The position numbers were made by a program, and so were the translations under genes. From positions 3,968,001 through 4,032,000 of the forward strand of contig NZ_CP157484.1 of assembly GCF_045348435.1 (NCBI RefSeq): 64,000 bases of DNA. The letters run 5' to 3'. This document shows, piece after piece, positions 37,868-46,430 of the stretch. The notes beneath the pieces were generated by a model that saw nothing but the letters and a program-made list of their open reading frames with translations, was not told the DNA's origin and searched no databases. This DNA comes from Alsobacter sp045348435. GTDB lineage: Bacteria > Pseudomonadota > Alphaproteobacteria > Rhizobiales > Beijerinckiaceae. Positions within the stretch are counted from its first letter, which is position 1. Each line of letters opens with the position of its first letter.

Positions 37868-38116
37868 TCAGCGCGGCAGTCGCGGGTCCTTGTTGTCCTG
37901 CACGGCCTGGGTGGCCGCCTTGGGATCCTTGTCGACGCCGGCCTTGAGAACCCGCGTGGCGGTTTCGGCCTTGCGCTCGTTGCTGTCGGGCAGCGGAGCG
38001 GTGTCCGGTCGCGCATTCAGGCCCTGGTCGGCCGGCTTCTCCCCGCCGGAGCGGCCCGCCGCCTCGAAGGTGCGCAGGGATTCAGGCTGTTGATCGGTCT
38101 TCTTGTCAGTGGCCAT
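37868..38116 (-). CDS. Small charged, probably disordered protein
   Basis: An 82-residue protein rich in Lys, Asp, Glu, Pro and Gln (MATDKKTDQQPESLRTFEAA, then VLKAGVDKDPKAATQAVQDN) with no hydrophobic core, so largely disordered or like small stress-associated hydrophilic proteins. GGGAGG lies at good distance before the ATG. A near-match to the sigma-EcfG promoter (GGAAC-N16-CATT) lies 30 bases upstream. No named family recognised. Confidence 0.65.
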   Translation of the reverse strand: MATDKKTDQQPESLRTFEAAGRSGGEKPADQGLNARPDTAPLPDSNERKAETATRVLKAGVDKDPKAATQAVQDNKDPRLPR

Positions 38117-38145
38117 GGTGTCCTCCCGTCCTGGCGATGGGAGTC

Positions 38146-38170
38146 AATGGCGCCGCGCCGCTTCAGTTCC
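38146..38170 (-). promoter_or_regulatory. Weak sigma-EcfG-like promoter (GGAAC-N16-CATT)
   Basis: One mismatch from the consensus in the -10 element, but at the right distance from the gene starting at 38116 and on its strand. Confidence 0.4.
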
Positions 38171-38224
38171 CGCCAGCCTCGTCCGGCGTCCTCGCTCCAG
38201 GCGACGCCCCGGCCCAAACGACGA

Positions 38225-38251
38225 AAGGCGCGCCGTGGACCGGCGCGCCTT
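38225..38251 (-). terminator. Hairpin terminator after the cold-shock gene
   Basis: AAGGCGCGCC and GGCGCGCCTT form a perfect stem just past the stop of the minus-strand cold-shock gene, followed on that strand by TTTCG. Confidence 0.65.
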
Positions 38252-38274
38252 CCATCAAACCTGGATGATCGGCT

Positions 38275-38922
38275 TCAGTCGTCCGTGCGGACCGACGCGG
38301 CCTCGGGACCCTTCTGGCCCTGGCGCACGTCGAGCTGCAGGCGCTGTCCGACGTCGATCTCGCGCATCCCCGCCCGCTCGAGCGCGGTGGCGTGGACGAA
38401 GATCTCGGGTCCGCCGTCATCGGGGGTCACGAAGCCGAAGCCGCGCTCCCGCGAGTACCACTTGACGACGCCGCTCTTGGGCTCGGTCGGCCCGGAATCG
38501 CGGTTGAAACGTCCGCCGCCGCCGGGGGCCGGACGAGGGCCGGCGCCGAAGCCGCCCGGACGGGGACCGCGGGGCGCCTGGGGCGTCGCGGTGCTCGCGT
38601 CGACAGACAGAACCTCGGTGACCTGCGGACCCTTCTGGCCCTGCCCGACCCGCACCTGCAGGGTCGTGCCGGGCTGCAATTCGGTATGTCCGGCGGCCTC
38701 GACGGCGCGGATGTGAAGGAAAGCTTCACCCGAACCGTCCGTCAGCTCGACGAAGCCGAAACCCTTTTCGCCATTGAACCACTTCACGCGTGCCTCGGAC
38801 TCAGGGCCCGTAGACACCGCCCTCGCCGGAGCCGGACGTGCCGCGGGGGCGGGACGCGCGGGCGTCCATTCTTCCTGCCCCCAACCACCACCCTTCGGTC
38901 CGCGATCCCAACCTTTGCCCAT
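38275..38922 (-). CDS. Double cold-shock-domain protein
   Basis: A 215-residue protein with two cold-shock (OB-fold) domains that bind single-stranded RNA or DNA. The first, residues 43-110, has KWFNGEKGFGFVEL (RNP1) and AFLHIRAVE (RNP2); the second, about 148-215, has KWYSRERGFGFVTPDD and IFVHATALERAG. Gly/Pro/Arg-rich segments lie before and between the domains. Two-domain forms are typical of rhizobial genomes and are thought to act as RNA chaperones. The start fits a normal length. No cold-shock leader was recognised. Confidence 0.93.
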   Translation of the reverse strand: MGKGWDRGPKGGGWGQEEWTPARPAPAARPAPARAVSTGPESEARVKWFNGEKGFGFVELTDGSGEAFLHIRAVEAAGHTELQPGTTLQVRVGQGQKGPQVTEVLSVDASTATPQAPRGPRPGGFGAGPRPAPGGGGRFNRDSGPTEPKSGVVKWYSRERGFGFVTPDDGGPEIFVHATALERAGMREIDVGQRLQLDVRQGQKGPEAASVRTDD

Positions 38923-39327
38923 AGTGCGCCACCTGCCGCCTTCAGTACCGACGGTGAATGCCGTGTCCGGAGCTTGTGGTCAACTGGAATCGCGAAGCAG
39001 ACGTGCGAAATCTGCGACGGTTCTGGTCCAGGCTGGAACAGAACGCATCGGACCTGGCAGCCAACGATCAGCGACACGGATCATGACGTGTGCTGACGAC
39101 CTGTTTCTCAGAGATGCGGTTGGGACAGCTCGGAGAGGCGAGCCGCCCACGCCAGTGCTGTCACCGAGGGCGATTCGCACGCGGTGATGGATATCGTTTA
39201 TCAGAAAATTCGTCTTTTCCTACCCGGAAAGCGCATGGCGCGCCCATCGGATCCTCCTGCGGCGGCGGCCGCGCTTGCCGTTCCGGGCCGGCCCGACTAC
39301 TGCGGAGGGCCAAACAGAGGGAACCCC
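38923..39327. other. 405-base gap, no confident gene
   Basis: Between the cold-shock and FKBP genes I see only short frames without ribosome sites. The G+C content is a little lower than around it. It probably holds the two divergent promoters. Confidence 0.5.
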
Positions 39328-39783
39328 ATGCGCACCGACCTCACGCGCGCTGCGGACAAGGGCGGTCTATCCCGCCGCACCGTCCTGGCGCTGATCGCCG
39401 TTCCCATGCTTCCCGCCGCCGCGTCGGCGCAGACGGAGACCAAGATGAACAAGACAGCCTCGGGCCTGAGCTACACGGACGTCACGGTCGGAACGGGCGC
39501 GACGCCCAAGCCCGGCCAGACCTGCACGGTCCACTACACGGGCACGCTGGAGGACGGGAAGAAGTTCGACAGCTCGCGCGACCGCAACGAGCCCTTCTCC
39601 TTCACGATCGGGCGCGGCCAGGTCATCAAGGGCTGGGACGAAGGCGTCTCCACCATGCAGGTGGGCGGCCGCCGCAAGCTGGTGATCCCGCCCGAACTCG
39701 GCTACGGCGCCCGCGGCGCCGGCGGCGTGATCCCGCCCAACGCGACGCTGCTGTTCGACGTCGAGCTCCTCGCCGTCAAGTGA
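39328..39783 (+). CDS. Exported FKBP-type peptidyl-prolyl isomerase
   Basis: A 151-residue FKBP that speeds proline isomerisation in exported proteins. It starts with an export signal containing a twin Arg (GLSRRTVLALIAVPMLPAAA). The FKBP domain follows: VHYTGTLEDGKKFDSSRDRN, FTIGRGQVIKGWDEGVSTM, VGGRRKLVIPPELGYG and PPNATLLFDVELL. The frame is open to an ATG at 39184, but the ATG at 39328 directly precedes the signal. Probably periplasmic. Confidence 0.92.
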   Translation: MRTDLTRAADKGGLSRRTVLALIAVPMLPAAASAQTETKMNKTASGLSYTDVTVGTGATPKPGQTCTVHYTGTLEDGKKFDSSRDRNEPFSFTIGRGQVIKGWDEGVSTMQVGGRRKLVIPPELGYGARGAGGVIPPNATLLFDVELLAVK

Positions 39784-39900
39784 TCGCTCCTTCCCGCGCG
39801 CGGCGCCCCGCCTCGCGCCAGGTCTCCCGGACGGGCGCATTCGCCAGGATGCGTCCGTTTCTCGTTCGACCCGCCTGACGGCGCCTTTCCGACGGTCCCC

Positions 39901-41226
39901 ATGACGCGCGCTTCGCCCTCCTCTCCCGGCCCGGTCTCGATCGGCATCGATTTCGGCACCAGCAACACGGTGGTGGCGCTGTCGCGTCCGGGCCATCCGG
40001 CCAGCGTCGTGCGGTTCCGCCATGAGGGCCGCCACGCCAGCGACGGCACGGCCTTCATTTCTGCGCTGTGCTTCTGGGAGGATGGCGGCCGGGCCGGCAA
40101 GCGGACCCGCATCGAGGGCGGCCCCTGGGCCGTGGAGGAGTTCCTGGAGGGGCTCTCCAACCACCGCTTCATCCAGTCCTTCAAGACCTTCGCGGCGAGC
40201 TCGTCGTTCCAGGACACGCGCATCTTCGGCGCGCGCTACCGGTTCGAGGATCTGCTGCACGCCTTCCTGTCCAACGTGCTGGGCCATGCCGGCGTGTCGC
40301 CCGACGGAGGCTCCGTCGTGGTCGGCCGGCCGGTGCGCTTCGCCGGCGGCGCGCCGGACGAGGCGCTGGCGATGCGGCGCTACCAGGCGGCCTTCGACCG
40401 GCTGGGCGTCGCGGCGCCCCGCTTCGTCTATGAGCCCGTGGGGGCGGCGTTCTTCTACGCCCAGCAGTTGGAGAAGGACGCCACCGTGCTGGTCGCCGAT
40501 TTCGGCGGCGGCACCAGCGATTTCTCGGTGATCCGCTTCGAGGGGACCGACGGGGCGCGCCGCGCCCGGCCGCTGGGACACGCCGGCGTCGGCGTCGCGG
40601 GCGACACCTTCGACTATCGCATCATCGACAAGGTGGTCTCGCCGCGCCTGGGCAAGGGCGCAAACTACCGCTCCTTCGACAAGCTCCTCTCGCTGCCGAC
40701 GCACTACTACGCCAATTTCGCCCGCTGGAACCAGCTGGCCATGATGAAGGCCAATGGCGACCTGAAGGAGCTACGCCAGCTCGCCCGCGCGGCCGTGGAC
40801 CCCGAACCCCTGGAGCGCTTCATCGAGATCGTGGAGAACGACCTCGGCTTCGCCCTCTATCGCGCGGTGTCGGCGGCCAAGATCGGCCTGTCCTCGCAGG
40901 ACGCGGTCGACTTCCGCTTCCAGGACGGCGGCGTCGACATCGCGGCCCGCATCGCCCGCACCGACTTCGAGGGCTGGATCGCGCCCGACATCGAGCGGAT
41001 CGCGGGCGCCCTTGACGAAGCGCTCGCGCGCGCCGGGACCCTGGCCGACCAGGTCGAACGCGTCTTCCTCACGGGCGGGTCCTCCTTCATCCCGGCCATC
41101 CGGCGCGTGTTCCTGGAGCGCTTCGGCGAACGCCGCCTGACCTCGTCGGACCAGTTCGAATCCATTGCGTCGGGTCTGGCCCTGATCGGCGGCGAGCCCG
41201 ACCTCGACAGGTGGGTTGCAGCCTGA
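39901..41226 (+). CDS. Hsp70-like protein (YegD type)
   Basis: A 441-residue actin-fold ATPase related to the Hsp70 nucleotide-binding domain, without the substrate-binding domain. It has the phosphate motifs GIDFGTSNTVVALSRPG and VADFGGGTSDFSVIRF, and the adenosine motif VFLTGGSSFIPAIRRVF. YegD proteins are presumed chaperones; their substrates are unknown. It stands alone with its start 120 bases after the FKBP gene. Family is secure. Confidence 0.9.
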   Translation: MTRASPSSPGPVSIGIDFGTSNTVVALSRPGHPASVVRFRHEGRHASDGTAFISALCFWEDGGRAGKRTRIEGGPWAVEEFLEGLSNHRFIQSFKTFAASSSFQDTRIFGARYRFEDLLHAFLSNVLGHAGVSPDGGSVVVGRPVRFAGGAPDEALAMRRYQAAFDRLGVAAPRFVYEPVGAAFFYAQQLEKDATVLVADFGGGTSDFSVIRFEGTDGARRARPLGHAGVGVAGDTFDYRIIDKVVSPRLGKGANYRSFDKLLSLPTHYYANFARWNQLAMMKANGDLKELRQLARAAVDPEPLERFIEIVENDLGFALYRAVSAAKIGLSSQDAVDFRFQDGGVDIAARIARTDFEGWIAPDIERIAGALDEALARAGTLADQVERVFLTGGSSFIPAIRRVFLERFGERRLTSSDQFESIASGLALIGGEPDLDRWVAA

Positions 41227-41361
41227 CGCCGCCGCACGGGGCGGGCGAAATGTCGCAGGCCCCCCCGGCCACGAGCGCCCCATTCGCCGGCTTTCCGCGC
41301 CTTGCGCGTAGCACTTCTTCAAACCTTGCGACGCATGGTGGGCCGTCAACGCGAGCCCCCC

Positions 41362-41685
41362 ATGAGAACGTTTCTTCTGACCGCCGCCTTCGTGTGCGCG
41401 CCGCTCATCCCCGCCGTCCTGGCCCGCTCCGCCCCGGAGCCCCGGGGCCCCGTCGCCGTCGTGGTCAACCCGTTCCGGGCCGAGGGCGCGCTTGGCGTCG
41501 TCGCCGCAGCCGACGGCCGGGTGGTGCGCCTTGGCCGCTGGCCGTTCATCGCCGTCGCCGAGACGGACGGGCCTGACGCCGAGGACGGCGCCTTCCGCGA
41601 CCGCCTGAGCGCCGCCGGCGCCTGGCTCGTGCTCGATCCCCTGGGGCTCGGCGCCTGTCTCGAGCCGCGCGGAGCGGCCTCGTGA
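41362..41685 (+). CDS. Small secreted protein coupled to a chemoreceptor
   Basis: A 107-residue protein with a signal peptide (MRTFLLTAAFVCAPLIPAVL) and a short mature domain with VAVVVNPFRAEGALGVVAAA and GAWLVLDPLGLGACLEP. I do not recognise a family. Its stop TGA overlaps the GTG start of the chemoreceptor, so the two are translated together. The likely location is the periplasm, where it could act as a sensor partner or ligand-binding helper; that is inference. Confidence 0.65.
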   Translation: MRTFLLTAAFVCAPLIPAVLARSAPEPRGPVAVVVNPFRAEGALGVVAAADGRVVRLGRWPFIAVAETDGPDAEDGAFRDRLSAAGAWLVLDPLGLGACLEPRGAAS

Positions 41686-43139
41686 CGAGCCTTTCTGAAT
41701 TTCGCCGCTGGGTCGGCGCCCGCTTCATCGCGTTCCTGTGGTTGAACGCGGTCGCGCTTCTCGTCCTGCAGGCGTTGGCGCCGTCGCGCTACGGTCAGGC
41801 GATCCTGATCACGGGCCTCGTCGGCACGCTCGCCTGCACCCTGCTGTGGCGGCACGACCGCACGGGGCTGAACACGCGCCTGTGCACCGGCCTGATGGCC
41901 GCCGGCTTCGCGGCGCTGTTCCTGGCCAGCGCCGAATCCAGCGGCGTCGTGGTCGACGCCCACATGTACTTCTTCGCCATGCTGGCCATCACGGCGAGCT
42001 GGTGCTGCTGGCGCTCGCTGGCGGCGGCGGCGGGGTTCATCCTGCTCCACCATCTGACGCTGAACGCGATCTACCCGGCGGCCGTCTTCCCCGAGGCCTC
42101 CCATATCGGGCGGGTGGCCCTGCACGGCTTCATCGTGGCGGTCGAGGTCTCGGCGCTGGCCCTGATCGCCAGCCGGCTGGTCCAGAGCTTCAAGGCCACC
42201 GAGGCCGCCATGGAGGAGGCCGCCGCCGCCAGCCGCGTCGCCACGCGTCTGGCCGACGAGGCCGCGGCCCGGGCCGAGCTGGACGGCGCGGCCTTGCGCT
42301 CCCTGCGCGAGACGATCGCGGACGCGCGCAGCAGCGTGACCTCGCTGCTGGAGGGCATCCACGCCTCGGCCACGGAGCTGAAATCCACCAGCCAGCATCT
42401 GGCGAACTCGGCCACCGATTCGGCCGCCACCGCCGCACGAGCCGAACAGGCGGCGCTGGCCTCCAACGACGGCATCTCGCTCATCAACGTCTCGACCCAG
42501 GAGCTCACCAAGGCGGTCGCCGAGATCGGCGAGCGCATGAGCGACACCGCCTTCCTGATCGAGGGCGGCACCACCAAGGCCTTCCAGACCCGCCAGAAAG
42601 CGGCGGACCTGTCGGAGGCCATGAGCCGGATCGCCAACTTCGTCGACGTCATCCGCAACTTCGCCGCGCAGACGAATCTCCTGGCGCTGAACGCCACGAT
42701 CGAGGCCTCGCGCGCCGGCGAGGCCGGGCGCGGCTTCAGCGTGGTCGCCAGCGAGGTGAAGCATCTGGCTGGGGAGACCGCCAAGGCCACCCTCGCCATC
42801 GAGAGCCAGGTGCAGGAGATCCGCACCGTCACCGACGTGACGGTCGACGCGGTCACGGCCGTGGTCACCGTCATGCAGTCGGTCGACGGCCAGGCCTCGG
42901 AAATCGCGGCCGCAGTGGAGCAGCAGCACGCCGCCACGCACGAGATCGCGTCCGTGATCCAGAACCTGGCCCGCGACACGATGATCCTCGGCGCGCATGT
43001 GACGGACGCGACGCGGGCGGCCCAGAGCACGCTCGCGGCGGCCGACGTGGTGGGCGCGGCCTCCGACGCCATGCAGCGGACCGCCGACCGCCTGCGCAAC
43101 GAATTCGAGCGCGTCATCGCTCGCCTGCTGGCCGCCTGA
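41682..43139 (+). CDS. Methyl-accepting chemotaxis protein with multi-pass membrane domain
   Basis: A 485-residue chemoreceptor. The N-terminal 170 residues contain about six membrane helices instead of the usual two with a periplasmic sensor (for example FIAFLWLNAVALLVLQALAP, AMLAITASWCCWRSLAAAAG). The rest is a long coiled-coil signalling region with the conserved tip FAAQTNLLALNATIEASRAG and GRGFSVVASEVKHLA. The start is GTG in the overlap with the secreted protein gene. It should signal through CheW/CheA. A membrane-embedded sensor would detect hydrophobic compounds or energy state. Confidence 0.9.
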   Translation: MTSLSEFRRWVGARFIAFLWLNAVALLVLQALAPSRYGQAILITGLVGTLACTLLWRHDRTGLNTRLCTGLMAAGFAALFLASAESSGVVVDAHMYFFAMLAITASWCCWRSLAAAAGFILLHHLTLNAIYPAAVFPEASHIGRVALHGFIVAVEVSALALIASRLVQSFKATEAAMEEAAAASRVATRLADEAAARAELDGAALRSLRETIADARSSVTSLLEGIHASATELKSTSQHLANSATDSAATAARAEQAALASNDGISLINVSTQELTKAVAEIGERMSDTAFLIEGGTTKAFQTRQKAADLSEAMSRIANFVDVIRNFAAQTNLLALNATIEASRAGEAGRGFSVVASEVKHLAGETAKATLAIESQVQEIRTVTDVTVDAVTAVVTVMQSVDGQASEIAAAVEQQHAATHEIASVIQNLARDTMILGAHVTDATRAAQSTLAAADVVGAASDAMQRTADRLRNEFERVIARLLAA

Positions 43140-43273
43140 GCGGCTCGCCGGCTACTTCAGCGCCGGTCCGCCCGGCGCGCTTTTTCCGATCCGCCCCCCG
43201 CATTTGCGCTTGAAGCGCCCGGCGGGGGTCGGTATAGGAGGGCTCCCGCGGCGGCCCAGCCCGCCAGCGAGCC

Positions 43274-43349
43274 GCTCCCATCGTCTAGCGGTCTAGGACG
43301 TCGCCCTCTCACGGCGAAAACAGGGGTTCGAGTCCCCTTGGGAGCGCCA
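43274..43349 (+). tRNA. tRNA-Glu (CUC anticodon)
   Basis: A 76-base cloverleaf. The acceptor arms GCTCCCA and TGGGAGC are followed by G-CCA, which is encoded. The anticodon stem TCGCC/GGCGA surrounds CTCTCAC (anticodon CTC), and the T arm is AGGGGTTCGAGTCCCCT. Sequence on the right changes character at once, as with islands integrated at tRNA genes. Confidence 0.96.
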
Positions 43350-43694
43350 ACGTTTTCAAAGGGTTACGTAGCTCGAAGCCGAACTCGTCCAATATACGTC
43401 GAATAAGCGCCCTCGTACGTGGTCGGACAGTGATGGACGTCTAGGCGGGACGAGCTATTGCCCGTGCGCCTTTTAGCCGCTCCCATCGCCGTTCGATGGA
43501 GGAGGGCGAATTATGGTGGCAGGCTGGGCGGTGCCTACTCTGACCCGCGAGAAGCAGTGGGCGCGATACGGCGGTTCTCGAGGCGGTAAGCCCACCAGGC
43601 CCAGATCGAAGCCGTTGAGGCGCTCCCTGCCGACGCCCTGGGCAAGCTGAATGCTGGCCAAGTGGTCCGACGCTACTGACCGTAGGTGCCCCGT

Positions 43695-43803
43695 CGGATA
43701 AATCGGATACGCGCGCGTGAGCGATGGCCCGGCATTCCGGCCATATTAATAGGGAGCGAGATCAATTTCGTTGGCTCTCGTACGCGCATATCCGATTTAT
43801 CCG
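43695..43803. repeat. 109-base element with 21-base near-perfect terminal inverted repeats
   Basis: The left end (43695-43715) begins CGGATAAATCGGATA and the right end (43783-43803) is its reverse complement with one mismatch in 21. Inside are two smaller hairpins (ATGGCC/GGCCAT and CGAGA/TCTCG). The CGGATAAAT unit recurs within each arm and a variant, TTGTCGGACAA, follows on the right. It could be a miniature transposable element, a multi-arm structure or an iterated protein-binding site. Confidence 0.6.
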
Positions 43804-44221
43804 ATTGTCGGACAAATCGGACGGCGTAGCTAGCGACTGGAAAAGGGCCTGACGACCACGGCTGAGGCCTCGGCGTGAAACCCTCCCGGGCGACGGGGGC
43901 CTGCCGGACGGGCAGCCTGGCGCTCATCTAAGCCAGCATGTCGGCATCCGTCGGGCTTTCCAACTTGCCTCGTGCGCGGGCGCGTACTGCTCCGAAAACC
44001 CCTTTTGGGGACTCCGATGATCCCCTGAGGGGAAAGGCTGTGACCTCACCCGCAACTAGGCACGGCGCATTGCGGCTGGGATCAGTCGGCTCCCCAGCCC
44101 GCCGGTACGCTCCCGCAGATACGGACCGCGCGCTCGGTCGAAACACTGGTCAGAGCGGCGCTACGCGGAACAGTTCTCATGCTCGGCCTGACCACTCCAG
44201 CCGGGCTGTTTCCTCCCACCT

Positions 44222-44246
44222 CCCCGCTCCGAGCGGGGTTCTTTTT
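44222..44246 (+). terminator. Strong Rho-independent terminator
   Basis: CCCCGCT and AGCGGGG form a stem with a three-base loop, followed by TTCTTTTT. No plus-strand gene ends here, so it may close a non-coding transcript from the 43.9-44.2 kb region. Confidence 0.75.
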
Positions 44247-44470
44247 GCCTGGAGCGCGTTACGGGCCTAGGAGGCCTGCTGGCGGGCTTTGGCGCGTCTC
44301 CGCTACCGCCCCTAGCAGGCTGCCCGGCCTCCGCCCGTCCTGACTCACCCCTGAGTCACGCTGTGGCCGTCTGCTCCCGCTCTGGCGCTTTGTGCGCCGC
44401 CGCTCTGCAGCCGTCCGCCGCTGTATTCAGTCCTGCATTTGCAGCGGGATGTGGCCTAGCCATCTTCCGA

Positions 44471-44854
44471 TCAGGCCCGACGTTCTGGCGAGATGATCCG
44501 CCACAAGATCATCTTCTGACCCGCCACCTTCCCGAAGTGCTCGGTCATCGGCACCGGAGTGCATTTATCTAACGCGGCCAAAGCCGCCGCGATGAACTTC
44601 CTCTGGGTGTCCTGATCGCCTGTCAGCTTCGAATAGGCGACTAACGGCTTTCCTCGCAAAACTCCGATGTGATTGAGGCTGAACCGCAACGTGATTTCTG
44701 AGCCCTCGCTCCCGGCGGGCAGAGAGACGCATTGGCCGAGGAACGCGAACAATTCTTGGATCGTGTTCGGCGCTCGGGATATGGGCCGCTGCTGAGCGAT
44801 TACCGGGGCACTCAGCCCGGCAATCATTCCCGCAATGGCCAGGAAGAACTTCAT
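44471..44854 (-). CDS. Small exported protein, unknown
   Basis: A 127-residue protein with a signal peptide (MKFFLAIAGMIAGLSAPVIA) and a mature domain with two Cys (FAFLGQCVSLP and LDKCTPVPMTE) and the block EITLRFSLNHIGVLRGKPLV. Similar exported proteins are common in rhizobia and resemble a short TonB-C-like fold, but I cannot name the family. The ATG at 44854 directly precedes the signal; the open frame is longer. Lower G+C than the genes left of the tRNA, as for the whole island. Confidence 0.7.
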   Translation of the reverse strand: MKFFLAIAGMIAGLSAPVIAQQRPISRAPNTIQELFAFLGQCVSLPAGSEGSEITLRFSLNHIGVLRGKPLVAYSKLTGDQDTQRKFIAAALAALDKCTPVPMTEHFGKVAGQKMILWRIISPERRA

Positions 44855-45116
44855 CTTAGCCTCCAAAGCAATCAAGCGCCAAAGGTCACCTTCGGAACTC
44901 GACCCCGCTGCGTTCAATCCATGACCAAGGTGATCGTCCAGTCGCGCCAATGCGAGTAGGAATCCGCGATGTGCGAGCCCCTTAGTTCGCTGACAGACGA
45001 AGTTCATCGCGCAAGGTGGAGACCGCTATCCCGCATCGCCTCCCAGGAAGCGCAGGATAAGCGGCGCATGCCGCCGATAGCGCCGGTGTGATCGGCATGC
45101 CTCCTTGGTGTCCCGC

Positions 45117-45458
45117 TCACCAAGCGCAGATCGTGGCCTGCTTGTTAGTCCAGCAGCCCTTTGAACGTGAAACAGTCCCTAGAGGCGTGTGGGCGTGGTT
45201 GGCCCCCTCCTCCTCATTCCAGAACGCCTCGGCGACCCCCTCCGTCGTAACCCGCACATTTGCGAAATAGTGGACACGACCGGTTCTGCCAACGTCCATG
45301 ATTTGGAAACTACCGTCCTTTTCCGCCGAGAACTCGCACCGGTTCTGGATGTATGTGCGTCCCTCGACAACGAGCAGGCACTTCGCTGTCTTAGCGAAGC
45401 CACTCGTTGGGAAAAGTGCCAATACGCCGACGGAGAATACCAGCAAGCCGTGCAACAC
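45117..45458 (-). CDS. Small exported cysteine-containing protein, unknown
   Basis: A 113-residue protein: signal peptide LLVFSVGVLALFPTSGFAK, then KCLLVVEGRTYIQNRCEFSA, FQIMDVGRTGRVHYFANVRV and a tail with GCWTNKQATICAW. Four Cys in the mature part suggest two disulfides. I start it at the GTG at 45458, which has AGGAG at seven bases. It is the next gene downstream of the TPR protein on the same strand, 20 bases away. Function unknown. Confidence 0.65.
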   Translation of the reverse strand: MLHGLLVFSVGVLALFPTSGFAKTAKCLLVVEGRTYIQNRCEFSAEKDGSFQIMDVGRTGRVHYFANVRVTTEGVAEAFWNEEEGANHAHTPLGTVSRSKGCWTNKQATICAW

Positions 45459-45478
45459 TATCTTACTCCTGACGGGGC

Positions 45479-46429
45479 CTACGGGTCGCAGGCGCTTTTC
45501 TCGACGCCGCGACGGAAGAGCGCCTTGGGCAGCCGGTCGCACCACGGCAAAAACCAGACATCAGTACTGCCGACTGCCGCCTCCTCGACCCGCCAGATGC
45601 CTGCGGTCCGGTGGAGGACAGCCTCTGTATGCACGTTATTTCCTATAATCTTGTAATGGGATGCGCGCGGCGTCTCCAGGACGCGCACTGGCTGCCCCCC
45701 AGGACGCTGCGGCATAACCTGCATGAAGGCCCAGTCGCCCGCCACCTTGATCTCGTAGGCGCGAAACTCAATCGGCGGGTTCAGTTCCACTTCGACTGAG
45801 GGGCGCAATGCGTTCATCAACTCCGCGCGAAGCGGCGTTCCCGGGGATACACTGTAGGCGTCGCCTGGCGGAGAAGCTGGGGCACGAGCCATGGCGGCGA
45901 GTTTGCGCCTACTGCCGGGATAATCCACCTCGGCCGCGATGCCCAGCAAACGAACAACTTCAGCATACTCGTAGCCGGGCTCCGCCAGCAGGGCATTGGC
46001 GAGATTGAAGGCTCCTTCCGGATAGGACTGCTCGGCCGCGAGCGCAAAAAAGCGCCTCGCCGCGGCGGGGTCGCGCGTCAGGCCCTTGCCCTGCCTGTGT
46101 AGTTCTCCAAGGTTATTCGCTCCGCCTGGATGACCAAGCGTCATGGCTTTGCGATAGGCGTCGATGGCGTCCCTAACCCGGCCGACGCGCTCCAGCACGC
46201 GTCCCAGCTGAAACCAAACTCGCCCGCTGGTTGGAAAGCGTCCGGCGGCGTCCTCGCAGGCTTTTATCGCCTGGTCAGGGATGCGTTCGTAGGTGACACC
46301 CTGCGTCACACGCTGCGGATCGAATGGAAATGCAGCGAGCGTGTCGCATCTAGTAAGCTCCTGCCCCAGTGCAGCCGAAGAAGAAAGAAGGAAGAGAGCG
46401 GCAAAAGCGGAGATTTTACGGGTAAGCAC
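45479..46429 (-). CDS. Exported TPR/Sel1-like repeat protein
   Basis: A 316-residue exported protein: signal peptide (ISAFAALFLLSSSAALGQ), then TPR or Sel1-like helical repeats between about residues 50 and 175 (RVWFQLGRVLERVGRVRDAI, GGANNLGELHRQGKGLTRD, PEGAFNLANALLAEPGYEYA). The last 110 residues are a separate domain with GDWAFMQVMPQRPGGQPVRV. The GTG at 46429 has AGGA at six bases and lies right after the upstream stop. It forms a unit with the genes on both sides. Probably a periplasmic scaffold; partner unknown. Confidence 0.7.
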   Translation of the reverse strand: MLTRKISAFAALFLLSSSAALGQELTRCDTLAAFPFDPQRVTQGVTYERIPDQAIKACEDAAGRFPTSGRVWFQLGRVLERVGRVRDAIDAYRKAMTLGHPGGANNLGELHRQGKGLTRDPAAARRFFALAAEQSYPEGAFNLANALLAEPGYEYAEVVRLLGIAAEVDYPGSRRKLAAMARAPASPPGDAYSVSPGTPLRAELMNALRPSVEVELNPPIEFRAYEIKVAGDWAFMQVMPQRPGGQPVRVLETPRASHYKIIGNNVHTEAVLHRTAGIWRVEEAAVGSTDVWFLPWCDRLPKALFRRGVEKSACDP

Positions 46430-46430
46430 G

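Larger units (their letters stand above)
43350..44470. other. 1.1-kb gene-poor stretch at the island's left end
   Basis: No convincing gene. It holds a short decayed frame ending near 43680 (its tail reads EALPADALGKLNAGQVVRRY), the inverted-repeat element at 43695-43803, paired small hairpins near 43995-44035 (CCCCTTTTGGGG and CCCCTGAGGGG), and a terminator at 44222. An integrase would be expected next to the tRNA but is not seen, so it may have been lost. Confidence 0.55.

Noticed and set aside
43473..43680. Integrase remnant next to the tRNA
   Set aside because: Short decayed frames exist but show no tyrosine- or serine-recombinase motif.
43938..44270. A 110-codon plus-strand frame
   Set aside because: It runs straight through a strong terminator hairpin and has no ribosome site or plausible protein character.
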